Positions 26,202-34,716 of a stretch of DNA of 35,797 nucleotides are shown piece by piece. The translations under genes were made by a program, and so were the position numbers. This DNA is from Flavobacteriaceae bacterium. GTDB taxonomy: Bacteria; Bacteroidota; Bacteroidia; Flavobacteriales; Flavobacteriaceae. Numbering within the stretch: position 1 is the first letter of the stretch; every line of letters begins with the position of its first letter. Below the pieces are notes generated by a model, which saw only the letters and a program-made list of their open reading frames with translations, was not told where the DNA came from and made no database searches. The DNA is taken from positions 1-35,797 of the forward strand of contig JABDPN010000141.1 of the NCBI GenBank assembly GCA_013042715.1, in the 5' to 3' direction.

Positions 26202-26999
26202 TTAATTGTTCAAATAATTAACCCATTCATTATTATTTTCATATCCTAAATCTATTAAGGTTTTGCCTAAATATTTTTCAAATACTTGAGCAGATTCTAT
26301 ATTGAAATTGTTTTTCCAATCTCCAGCAATACCTTTTCTTAAAAAACTATTTTTGTCTTCTTGCCCTGGTTTTCTTTTAGTTTGGTTTTTAAATGAAAAC
26401 TTCTCTGTCGTTTTTAATAATCTATCTTGATCAATTTCTGTTTCGCCTAAAAACAATAATACATTACTTAATTCTAATTCAATATTTTTTAACATATCTT
26501 CATATTTAACTAATATGACATTTTCTTGACCTAAATTATATGAATTTATAAAATCTGCTAAACTAAATCTATTGAATTTCTTTAAATAATCTGTGTGAAG
26601 ATATTCAATAAAATACGGTAAGTTTTTCTTAATGTTTTCATAATCGTTAAATGGCATTTTCTTCCTGTTGTTTTTGATTATTCTGTCTGGTGTTCTATCA
26701 TTACCCACTAACATATGAAAATAATAAGAAACCATAATGTCTCTACCATCTCTGGTTACAAAAACTATTTTATTAAATTTTTTACTGTACAAATAATGCC
26801 CATGAATAACAGCTTGTTTAAATTTTGGAATAACATTCCTTGGATAATATAGATTTAAATAGTCTGATATTATTTGTGTCATCCAAGTACCCCCAGACTT
26901 TGGATACTCTACCACTTGCAATAGATTTAGCTTTTTTGAGAAATTATGCCATAAAATGTATCTATATAATGCATTAAGTTTCTGTTCTAGGTAATTCAT
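26202..26999 (-). CDS. Sulfotransferase, cytosolic SULT-type 3
   Basis: This 265-residue protein has the PAPS-binding motifs of the SULT branch. They are EYPKSGGTWM at 31-40, VTRDGRDIMVSYY at 81-93, and the C-terminal RKGIAGDWKN at 221-230, a signature missing from the two neighbouring sulfotransferases. A His pair, IHGH at 65-68, may hold the catalytic base. It probably sulfates a different acceptor position or sugar. It overlaps the wzx flippase gene by 26 bp and precedes the second sulfotransferase gene by 3 bp. No signal peptide or membrane segment is seen. Confidence 0.93.
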   Translation of the reverse strand: MNYLEQKLNALYRYILWHNFSKKLNLLQVVEYPKSGGTWMTQIISDYLNLYYPRNVIPKFKQAVIHGHYLYSKKFNKIVFVTRDGRDIMVSYYFHMLVGNDRTPDRIIKNNRKKMPFNDYENIKKNLPYFIEYLHTDYLKKFNRFSLADFINSYNLGQENVILVKYEDMLKNIELELSNVLLFLGETEIDQDRLLKTTEKFSFKNQTKRKPGQEDKNSFLRKGIAGDWKNNFNIESAQVFEKYLGKTLIDLGYENNNEWVNYLNN

Positions 27000-28272
27000 T
27001 TTTTTTAGTAATAGAATGAGGATTTATATTTAACCTGTTTTTTAAGACTTTAAGGGATTGTAAATTCAATATCAGCAAATATATTAATGTATTTAGTCCT
27101 AAAATAGTTATAGAAAAGTATTTTGTTAAAATTATTGTTGAAGTGATAAGATAAAAAGCTGATATTAAAGTTATTTTGTTAAATGTTTTTTCGTTTCCAG
27201 TAACTTGAAGTATTACTCCAACTGGACCTGCCCAATTATTTATTAATTGTGCTATAATTAGCAATATAAATAAAGCCCAATAGTCAGAAAGCAGATTGTT
27301 ATAAAGTTCCGAATATAAATAATAGAAAACAATGACTCCAGCAAAAACTAAAGAGCTAACCAGCATAAGCATCCTAGTAATTTTTACAACATAAGTTTTA
27401 AGTTCTTTTAAATTTTTTTGATTATAAAATTTTGCTGCAATAGTCATTACTCTACCATTTGTAGCTATAAGTGGTAAAGTAACTATTTGAGAAAACCTTA
27501 ATATTGTATCATAAATCCCTAATGCTTCTAATGAATATTCACTTTTAATTATGGTGTATAAAATTGTAGTGGATATAATACTAATCGAATTTGTTAAAAC
27601 AAAATGAATGGCTCGCTTATAAACTAATATAATTGAATTATAAATCTCCTTAATTAAATTAAACAGGTTTATTGATAAAATTTCTTGGACAATTTTTTTA
27701 ATAAAAAATATTATAATAAGCAAAAGTGCAATGATGTTGACAAAAATTATACTTTGGATTAAATCGTTTGTTTCTAAAACAAAATGATTCACCAATAATG
27801 CAATTAAAACAGTAAGTTGTAGAAGTACAAACTCAAAAAAACCGTACATAATCATGTTGTTTTTACCTCTAAAAAAGTGGCTTAAAAACCTCCAGAGTGC
27901 TAAAAATATGGATCCAAATAAAAGGTAGTAATCTATTTCAAATAAAAAACTAAATACTAAGAATAGAATAACGAAAATACATATATTAACACTTAAAATG
28001 GATAAGTGAAAAATTAAATTATTCCTTTTAGTTTGATCTAGTTGGTTTATTTCTTTAACTATTAAATAATCTAAACCAAAGACAATAAATATTTTTATGG
28101 CTCTTGATAATGCAATGAAGTTTGCATATTCCCCATTTACCTCAAAACTATAATAATGAATAATTAGCATTAAAACTAAATAGTTAAAAAAAATGCCAAT
28201 CAATTTAAGCACAAATAAACTACCTGAGTTTTTTATTCCAAAACTTATATACTGCTTTAGTTTATTTATCAT
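26974..28272 (-). CDS. Wzx-type flippase (polysaccharide export, MOP superfamily)
   Basis: This is a 432-residue membrane protein with about twelve hydrophobic segments in the arrangement of Wzx/MATE-like transporters. Long hydrophobic helices are separated by short charged loops, and a region near 290-320 contains TRMLMLVSSLVFAGVIVFYYLYS. Wzx moves the completed lipid-linked repeat unit across the inner membrane. It is the only flippase candidate in the window, next to one Wzy and a ligase-like protein. Identity rests on topology, length and context, since Wzx sequences diverge strongly. Confidence 0.87.
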   Translation of the reverse strand: MINKLKQYISFGIKNSGSLFVLKLIGIFFNYLVLMLIIHYYSFEVNGEYANFIALSRAIKIFIVFGLDYLIVKEINQLDQTKRNNLIFHLSILSVNICIFVILFLVFSFLFEIDYYLLFGSIFLALWRFLSHFFRGKNNMIMYGFFEFVLLQLTVLIALLVNHFVLETNDLIQSIIFVNIIALLLIIIFFIKKIVQEILSINLFNLIKEIYNSIILVYKRAIHFVLTNSISIISTTILYTIIKSEYSLEALGIYDTILRFSQIVTLPLIATNGRVMTIAAKFYNQKNLKELKTYVVKITRMLMLVSSLVFAGVIVFYYLYSELYNNLLSDYWALFILLIIAQLINNWAGPVGVILQVTGNEKTFNKITLISAFYLITSTIILTKYFSITILGLNTLIYLLILNLQSLKVLKNRLNINPHSITKKNELPRTET

Positions 28273-29653
28273 TTTTATACACTAAACTTATTCTGTTTAT
28301 ATAAAACAAAAAATTTAAAAGTATCACTATTACGATAAATTTTGAGAAGAATTGATTTAATTGTCGTGGTAAAAAGAAAAAAGAGGCTAAACAAAAAGAT
28401 AGTATTACAACCTGTTTATTTGATTTAAAAACACTATTTTTCCTAAAATATTCATCAACAAAATTTGACAACCAGCCAATAAAAAGTGAAATTAAAATTA
28501 CACCTACTATTGCAAAGTCAGAATATGGAACTCCAAGATAGCTTGCAGGAGCACTAAACTTGTCTCCAAAACCCTTTTGACCACCTAAATAATCTCTAAT
28601 AAACCAATAACCAAATTGTGGTGGTTTTTCAGGCCAAAACTTTCTAGGAACCCAGAAAAAAATTACAGCTAAGGTTGATTGACCATATCTAAGATTTTCT
28701 TCTTCGTAATAATCCACAACATAATTTAAATACACTGTTGTCTTGTCAGTAGAATAATCTTTTGTTACTTTTTCGTATTTTTCAATTTTCTCTCCCAATA
28801 AATAATTAACAAATCCATGCCTTCTAATATCAACTATTTTATTTGAAATAAAATACCCTGCTACTAACAAAACGATGAAAGAGTATCTAAATTTAATTTT
28901 ATGAGAGTTGATTAGAGAATATGTTCCTACCAAACCAAGAAAAGAAAATAAGATATGGTGTCTCGTGCCAATTACTAAATATATAAACCAGATAATCCCA
29001 GAGGGAAATAATGAAAGCAAAAAAGATAATAAAGGACTAAAACGTCTATTAAACCATATAAAAATTAATGACGGTAATATATAACCGGCAAATCCTGAAA
29101 TAAAATATGCAATACTAGAAAAAACAGACCTTTTAGCTCCTTCTAAACCTCCAAACTCTCTGCCTCTAATAATTTCAAATCTACTTGTAAAAAAAGAATT
29201 AAAAGCATTTGGGAATTCATAAAACAAGAAGAAAAAATATAAAATAATAATTAGTAAAAAAGTTAATGGTTTTAACTTGTCTTTTACCTCAATATAAAAG
29301 CCCTCAAAAACATCTTTGAATTTTCTTTTTTCAAAAACCCTGTATGTTGTGATAATTAATAATTGACTAATTAAAAACAGATAGGACGTATAGTTGTAGT
29401 TACTTAAACTTGTTTTTAAAATAATTTCATCTCTTGATAAAATACCATCTAAACATATTATAGTTATAAATCCTAAATTCCAAAAAGTATAAGTAGATAT
29501 AAAATTGTTTCTATTTATTTGTGTTACTATTTCAATAAATGAAACTAATACTAATCCAATATATATATTATCAAATAATATATTTAATAAAACACATATA
29601 AACAGATAAATAGTAACTCGAGCTCCTATTGTTGTTTTTAAATTAAAATTCAT
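28262..29653 (-). CDS. Wzy-like O-antigen/repeat-unit polymerase
   Basis: The 463-residue membrane protein has about twelve hydrophobic segments. The soluble loop near 300-370 contains FFWVPRKFWPEKPPQFGYWF, the same family motif seen in the second Wzy candidate at 14010, and there is an RHHILFSFLGLVG segment. Wzy joins flipped repeat units at the periplasmic face. It overlaps wzx by 11 bp, so the flippase and polymerase are translationally linked, which suggests they handle the same polymer. Confidence is limited by the divergence of Wzy families. Confidence 0.85.
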   Translation of the reverse strand: MNFNLKTTIGARVTIYLFICVLLNILFDNIYIGLVLVSFIEIVTQINRNNFISTYTFWNLGFITIICLDGILSRDEIILKTSLSNYNYTSYLFLISQLLIITTYRVFEKRKFKDVFEGFYIEVKDKLKPLTFLLIIILYFFFLFYEFPNAFNSFFTSRFEIIRGREFGGLEGAKRSVFSSIAYFISGFAGYILPSLIFIWFNRRFSPLLSFLLSLFPSGIIWFIYLVIGTRHHILFSFLGLVGTYSLINSHKIKFRYSFIVLLVAGYFISNKIVDIRRHGFVNYLLGEKIEKYEKVTKDYSTDKTTVYLNYVVDYYEEENLRYGQSTLAVIFFWVPRKFWPEKPPQFGYWFIRDYLGGQKGFGDKFSAPASYLGVPYSDFAIVGVILISLFIGWLSNFVDEYFRKNSVFKSNKQVVILSFCLASFFFLPRQLNQFFSKFIVIVILLNFLFYINRISLVYKNDK

Positions 29654-29666
29654 TTTTTATAGTAAA

Positions 29667-30920
29667 TCAATAATCCTGCATATTGACATTATTAATACTA
29701 ATTGAAAACAGTAGACAATAAAAAAAACTGAAAAAAGACAAAAAAGCATATGTTGCCAAAGCGCTTTCTGTAAAAAATATAGTTAAGCACAAAAAAATGA
29801 AGACTTTACAAACTAATGCATATTTATATTTTTTTGTTTTTTTAATAAAAAAAACGATGTTAAATAAAAATAATAGAAATCCAATTATCCCAATTTCTAG
29901 GATTATTTGAATATACATATTATGAGCATCCTTTTTTGTCATCTGTGAAATAAACCCAAAATCACCTTTCTTAGGATATTTTGATTCTAACATTTTCTGA
30001 GCGTTTTTAATTCCTAATCCAAATAAGGGGTTTTCTCTTATAGTCTCAATGGCTATTGGCCAAATAATTGCTCTACTTTCAATTTTTTCAAGCTTTTTTA
30101 AGTAATTAGGTTTTTCCCTTAATTCGTTTCCTAATGAAATTAAGGATATTAATACTAAAAAAGTGCTAAACAAAACTACTGCTATTTTTGGTAAAGATTT
30201 TGGTAAAACTTTTAAAATTAAAATTATTATCATACTAATTAAGCCAATAACACTAAATATTTGAATTATTCCAATCACTAAAATACTAACAATGATTGCT
30301 TTGTGCTTAAAAAGGGTATCAAATTTTAATACAGCATATAAAGCAAATGAATAGTAAATACTTAAAAAATTCGAGTTCATATTTTGGAAAAAATTATTAG
30401 CTAGATAATAATTAGTTAATAAAATAGAAGCGCTAGAATTGATTATAGATTCTCTATGTGAAGAAATTACAGGGTTGAATTCAAATGGAGCAATACTAAT
30501 AGAATTATATGAAGCTATAACAAATGAGAGTATATAAACAGTTATACAGCCATAAACAAAATATTTAATTAAATATTTAAAATCAGATTTGCTTAAATTA
30601 ATTGTAGAAAATATAATTGGGAATGCAATTAATGATGCTTTTCGTTCAAAAATATATATTCCAAATTCAAAACTGTCTCTATAATATGCGATAACATATA
30701 AAAAATATAATAATATCAAGGGCAAAAACATTAATAGTCTATTAATATTAATTTTCTTAATATTAAAACAGGAAAATAAAAAAAGAAGTAAAATTAATAT
30801 TGTTGATACCTTCTGATTAATTGGTAAAAAAAAGCAAAAACAGATTAATAATAATTTTCCAATAAGAATTGGGTTTGTGTTAATCTGTTTGAAACTTGTA
30901 TTTTTAAATATTAAATTCAA
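29667..30920 (-). CDS. O-antigen ligase/polymerase family (Wzy_C-type) membrane protein
   Basis: This is a 417-residue membrane protein with about ten to twelve hydrophobic segments. It has the hallmarks of the O-antigen ligase (PF04932-type) family: PLFGLGIKNAQKM and, in the last large loop, DAHNMYIQIILEIGIIGFLLFL. Such proteins attach O-antigen to lipid A core or polymerise glycans. The start is TTG at 30920, since no ATG is in frame until about residue 63, past the first helices. It lies 2 bp after the lipoprotein gene. Whether it is a WaaL ligase or a third polymerase cannot be decided from sequence. Confidence 0.85.
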   Translation of the reverse strand: MNLIFKNTSFKQINTNPILIGKLLLICFCFFLPINQKVSTILILLLFLFSCFNIKKININRLLMFLPLILLYFLYVIAYYRDSFEFGIYIFERKASLIAFPIIFSTINLSKSDFKYLIKYFVYGCITVYILSFVIASYNSISIAPFEFNPVISSHRESIINSSASILLTNYYLANNFFQNMNSNFLSIYYSFALYAVLKFDTLFKHKAIIVSILVIGIIQIFSVIGLISMIIILILKVLPKSLPKIAVVLFSTFLVLISLISLGNELREKPNYLKKLEKIESRAIIWPIAIETIRENPLFGLGIKNAQKMLESKYPKKGDFGFISQMTKKDAHNMYIQIILEIGIIGFLLFLFNIVFFIKKTKKYKYALVCKVFIFLCLTIFFTESALATYAFLSFFSFFYCLLFSISINNVNMQDY

Positions 30921-30922
30921 CT

Positions 30923-31453
30923 CTATTCAAGGTTAAAGAGTTTTCTTATGAAACCTTGTCGGAAATTTAAAACAGGTATATGCTTATTATTAATTGTTTT
31001 TGTCTCAATAGTTTTTGTTTCTTTATTAAATAAAACATAATTATTCATTGTGAAATATCTATCCAATTCTAATCCATCAACTATAACTTTTTGATCGTCA
31101 TAGCTTAATGTGATATTATTAATTACCATTTTTTTAGGTTTTTTACCTAATTTTAATTGAATTTTAGATGAGATATAATCACCAAACATTTTAAAATTTG
31201 TGGTCTTTAGTTCGTCAGAAGAATTGATTTTTTGGGTTATTGTATAATTTCCTGTTTGAGTATTATCTCCTAATTCAATATTAGAAAATGTGCATTGAAA
31301 AAAATCTGAAATATCTGATTTATACTCAACAGAAACAATTAGTTTAATTGGTTCTTTGGATACTTCTAAAGGTAAAGATTCTTCACTTTTGTCTTTGTTT
31401 TCGTTACAATTAAAGAAAAGTGATAAACAAATTAGCATTAATATCTTTTTCAT
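30923..31453 (-). CDS. Hypothetical lipoprotein in the sulfated-glycan run
   Basis: The 176-residue protein begins MKKILMLICLSLFFNCNENKDKSEESL, a short charged N-region, a hydrophobic core and a likely lipid-anchored Cys at residue 16, so it should be a lipoprotein exported across the inner membrane. The rest is a beta-rich, charged sequence with no motif that I recognise. An Asn precedes the Cys, which is less usual. It lies 2 bp before the O-antigen ligase gene and 18 bp after cysN, so it is part of the operon. Its role may be in export or surface display of the glycan, but that is a guess. Confidence 0.8.
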   Translation of the reverse strand: MKKILMLICLSLFFNCNENKDKSEESLPLEVSKEPIKLIVSVEYKSDISDFFQCTFSNIELGDNTQTGNYTITQKINSSDELKTTNFKMFGDYISSKIQLKLGKKPKKMVINNITLSYDDQKVIVDGLELDRYFTMNNYVLFNKETKTIETKTINNKHIPVLNFRQGFIRKLFNLE

Positions 31454-31471
31454 CTTTTTAGTATTATATTT

Positions 31472-32725
31472 CTATTTAATCATTCCTGCAGCAACTGTTT
31501 CGTTAGTTGCGTCATCAATAAGAATGATGCTTCCAGTTGTTTTATTGTCTCTATAATTATCTACCATTAAAGGTTTAGTTGTTCTTATTTTCACCTTAGC
31601 TATATCGTTCATTTTCAATTCTTTGTCTTCTTTATCTCTATCTAAGGTGTTAATATTTATTTTGTATATAACTTCTTTAATCATTGCTCTTTGGTCATTA
31701 GAAGTGTGCTTAATTGTGTATTTAGCTCTAGGTTTAGCTGGGTTATTGTGTAGCCAACACAGCATTACATCTATATCTTGTGTTGCTTCTGGTTTATTGT
31801 TAGTTCTAACAATCATATCGCCACGACCAACATCGATATCATCTTCTAAAGTTACTGAAACTGACATTGGAGCAAAAGCTTCTTCTAATGATTCTTCAAA
31901 AGTGTCAATTGACTTTACCTTTGAAGTAAACCCAGAAGGTAAAACTGTTATGTTATCGCCTTTTCTAATTATTCCACTAGAGAGCCTTCCCGCATAACCT
32001 CTATAATCGCGATGAGTGTCACTTTGTGGTCTTAACACCGTCTGAACAGGAAAACGCATATCAATTTTATTAATATCACTACTAATATGTATTGTTTCTA
32101 GTGTATGTAAAAGTGGAGCCCCTTGATACCAAGTCATATTATCTGACCTATTTACTACATTATCTCCTTTTAAGGCGCTAATTGGAATAAACCTAACATC
32201 TTTAACGATAAGCTTAGATGAGAATTCTTCAAATTGATTTATTACAGTATTATAAGCCTCTTCGTTATAATCTACTAAATCCATCTTATTTATACACACC
32301 AAAATATGAGGAATATGTAATAAAGATGCTATAAATGAATGTCTTTTAGTTTGCTCTATTACACCATGTCTTGCGTCTACTAAAATAATTGCCGCATTAG
32401 CTGTAGAAGCACCTGTTACCATGTTTCTAGTATATTGAACATGACCTGGTGTGTCTGCTATTATAAACTTACGTTTTGGAGTTGTAAAATATCTGTATGC
32501 TACATCTATTGTAATACCTTGCTCACGCTCGTCTTTTAAACCGTCTGTAAACAAAGCAAGATCTACACCTTGATGACCTTTTCTTAAGCTTGTTTTTTCT
32601 ACTGCTTCTAATTGGTCTTCAAAAATAGATTTAGAGTCATATAATAAGCGTCCAATCAAAGTGCTTTTTCCGTCGTCTACACTTCCTGCTGTAGTAAAAC
32701 GTAATAATTGATTATTGTCTATCAT
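31472..32725 (-). CDS. cysN: Sulfate adenylyltransferase large subunit (GTPase, CysN)
   Basis: The 417-residue protein is CysN, the GTP-hydrolysing subunit of ATP sulfurylase, which makes APS from sulfate and ATP. It has the G-domain motifs TTAGSVDDGKSTLIGRL (P-loop, 11-27), REQGITIDVAYR, DTPGHVQY (91-98) and NKMD (146-149), followed by translation-factor-like beta domains. It has no fused APS-kinase domain; a separate cysC is nearby. It follows cysD by 30 bp. Together with cysC and cysD it supplies PAPS, used here probably by the three sulfotransferases. Confidence 0.97.
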   Translation of the reverse strand: MIDNNQLLRFTTAGSVDDGKSTLIGRLLYDSKSIFEDQLEAVEKTSLRKGHQGVDLALFTDGLKDEREQGITIDVAYRYFTTPKRKFIIADTPGHVQYTRNMVTGASTANAAIILVDARHGVIEQTKRHSFIASLLHIPHILVCINKMDLVDYNEEAYNTVINQFEEFSSKLIVKDVRFIPISALKGDNVVNRSDNMTWYQGAPLLHTLETIHISSDINKIDMRFPVQTVLRPQSDTHRDYRGYAGRLSSGIIRKGDNITVLPSGFTSKVKSIDTFEESLEEAFAPMSVSVTLEDDIDVGRGDMIVRTNNKPEATQDIDVMLCWLHNNPAKPRAKYTIKHTSNDQRAMIKEVIYKININTLDRDKEDKELKMNDIAKVKIRTTKPLMVDNYRDNKTTGSIILIDDATNETVAAGMIK

Positions 32726-32755
32726 TCTTTATTTTTTTGCTTTGATTATATTTTA

Positions 32756-33661
32756 TTAAAAATATCCTTGACGTTTTCTGTCTTCCATAGAAGTCTCAGA
32801 GCGTTTGTCGTCACTTCTGTTTCCGCGTTCTGTTTTCTTCATTGCTGATACTTCTGCAGCAATTCTATCTACAGTGTCTGCAGTAGATTCAATACCTCCA
32901 GTGATTGTTATATCTCCTAAAGTTCTAAAACGCACTTTTTTAACAACTATTTCTTCGCGATCTTCTAATTTTAAATATTCTGAATTAGGAATCCATGAAT
33001 CTTGTCTCCAAACCACTTCTCTGTCATGTGCAAAATAAAGTGATGGGATTTCAATATTTTCTCTACTTATATAATTCCAGACATCCATTTCTGTCCAGTT
33101 ACTAATTGGAAATGCTCTAAAATGTTCTCCATCGAAATGCTTACCGTTAAAGATATTCCAAAGCTCAGGGCGTTGGTTTTTTGGATCCCATTGTCCAAAA
33201 TCATCTCTATGTGAAAAGAAACGTTCTTTTGCTCTTGCCTTTTCCTCGTCACGTCTTCCACCTCCAATTGCACAATCTACTTTGTTTTCTTCAATTGCAT
33301 CTAGTAATGTGGTTATTTGTAATTCGTTTCTTGTTGCGTTTTTTCCTTTTTCTTCTGCTACTCGACCTTCATTTATAGATTTTTGAACTGAGCCTACAAT
33401 TAGTTGAACGCCTAATTCTTTTACTAGATCATCTCTAAACTTAATAGTTTCTGGAAAATTATGTCCTGTATCTACATGCATTAATGCAAATGGTATCTTA
33501 GATGGGTAAAATGCTTTTCGGGCTAAATGTGTCACTACTATTGAGTCTTTTCCTCCTGAAAATAAGATTACAGGATTTTGAAATTGAGCCCAAACCTCAC
33601 GTAAAACAAATATGGCTTCACTTTCTAATTCGTCTAAATAATTTAAGTAGTACTTACTCAT
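32756..33661 (-). CDS. cysD: Sulfate adenylyltransferase small subunit (CysD)
   Basis: The 301-residue protein fits CysD, the PP-loop subunit that adenylates sulfate. It contains FSGGKDSIVV near 34-43, GHNFPETI, GGGRRDEEKARAKER and EMDVWNYI segments, and the C-terminal RQGYF tail typical of the family. It overlaps cysC by 8 bp and is followed by cysN. No cysH or sulfite reductase gene lies in this cluster, which points to PAPS production for sulfation rather than for cysteine synthesis, although the organism's assimilatory genes may be elsewhere. Confidence 0.97.
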   Translation of the reverse strand: MSKYYLNYLDELESEAIFVLREVWAQFQNPVILFSGGKDSIVVTHLARKAFYPSKIPFALMHVDTGHNFPETIKFRDDLVKELGVQLIVGSVQKSINEGRVAEEKGKNATRNELQITTLLDAIEENKVDCAIGGGRRDEEKARAKERFFSHRDDFGQWDPKNQRPELWNIFNGKHFDGEHFRAFPISNWTEMDVWNYISRENIEIPSLYFAHDREVVWRQDSWIPNSEYLKLEDREEIVVKKVRFRTLGDITITGGIESTADTVDRIAAEVSAMKKTERGNRSDDKRSETSMEDRKRQGYF

Positions 33662-34256
33662 TTTTATATTTTAATATTGGTTCTATAAATTTTAATATTT
33701 TTTCTACTGCTTCTTCAACAGTTTCTTGCTCTGTTTTTATTTCAATTTCTGGATGTTCTGGGGCTTCATAAGGTGCGGTAATTCCAGTCATATTCTTAAT
33801 CTCACCAGCTCTTGCTTTTTTGTAAAGCCCTTTTACATCTCTTCGTTCGCACTCTTCAACACTTGTGTTTATATAAATCTCGACAAAGTTAACATCTTTA
33901 ACAATACTTTTTATGTTATCTCTATCTTTTTTATAAGGTGAAACAAATGCTGCTAATACCACTAAGCCAGCATCTATCATTAGATTTGATACCTCAGCAA
34001 TTCTTCTAATATTTTCAGTTCTATCTTCTGGAGAAAAAGTTAGGTCTTTATTTATACCTTTTCTAATATTATCACCATCTAAAGTGTATGTTTTAATACC
34101 TTTTTTCTGAAGTCTTTGCTCAACCACATTTGCAATTGTTGATTTACCAGATCCCGATAAACCTGTAAACCACATTAAAAAGGAATTTTGGTTATTTGCT
34201 TTTCTCCTGTCGTTTATCGTTACTTGATAATGATGTGTTACTATGTTATCTTTCAT
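33654..34256 (-). CDS. cysC: Adenylylsulfate kinase (APS kinase, CysC)
   Basis: The 200-residue protein is CysC, which phosphorylates APS at the 3' position to make PAPS. The Walker A motif is GLSGSGKST at 32-40, and the DGDNIR motif (60-65) and FVSPYKKDRD (near 105-114, with the family's active-site Ser at about 107) are also present. It overlaps DUF2061 upstream by 11 bp and cysD downstream by 8 bp. As a stand-alone kinase rather than a CysNC fusion, it completes the PAPS supply. Confidence 0.96.
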   Translation of the reverse strand: MKDNIVTHHYQVTINDRRKANNQNSFLMWFTGLSGSGKSTIANVVEQRLQKKGIKTYTLDGDNIRKGINKDLTFSPEDRTENIRRIAEVSNLMIDAGLVVLAAFVSPYKKDRDNIKSIVKDVNFVEIYINTSVEECERRDVKGLYKKARAGEIKNMTGITAPYEAPEHPEIEIKTEQETVEEAVEKILKFIEPILKYKNE

Positions 34257-34713
34257 TGTTTTTTAACTTTCCGTATACATATTTTCGAATTCTACCTAAT
34301 GGAAGCGTGACCCATAAACGTTCATGAATGTAATATAGAATAAACTTACTTACAGATTCTGTGAGTGCAATATAAAGCGCAATTTCATCAAATGCATTAA
34401 GTATCGCTCCAGAAATTATAAATGTCATTGCAGAAGCTATTACACGCCATGAAATTGTTTTATAAAGAGTTTCTTTTTTTGAAACAACACCATCTTTTAA
34501 AGCAAATTGCCAAACTCTTTCATGTATGTAATAAACCGCTAGCTTTAAAAGAAATTCAACTAACCCTATTTTAATTGCATGTTCTATACTACAATTTCCA
34601 GTAAGACAAGTGATTAAAAGTACAACTAATACTGTATCTGCTGTAGCTAAAAAACGCCATGTAATCCCTTTTATTAAGCTTCTTAAATGTGATTCTTTTT
34701 TGAAGTTTGTCAT
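34246..34713 (-). CDS. DUF2061 protein with two tandem repeats, membrane
   Basis: The 155-residue protein consists of two similar units. One has LIKGITWR at about 13-20 and YYIHERVW at 61-68; the other has LYKTISWR at 83-90 and YYIHERLW at 127-134. Each contains hydrophobic segments, so it should be a small membrane protein with about four helices. This fits tandem DUF2061 domains, a family of unknown function. It is placed between cysQ (3 bp) and cysC (11-bp overlap), so it is translated with the PAPS enzymes. Sulfate transport, or anchoring the PAPS enzymes at the membrane, are possible but unproven roles. Confidence 0.88.
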   Translation of the reverse strand: MTNFKKESHLRSLIKGITWRFLATADTVLVVLLITCLTGNCSIEHAIKIGLVEFLLKLAVYYIHERVWQFALKDGVVSKKETLYKTISWRVIASAMTFIISGAILNAFDEIALYIALTESVSKFILYYIHERLWVTLPLGRIRKYVYGKLKNNER

Positions 34714-34716
34714 TTA

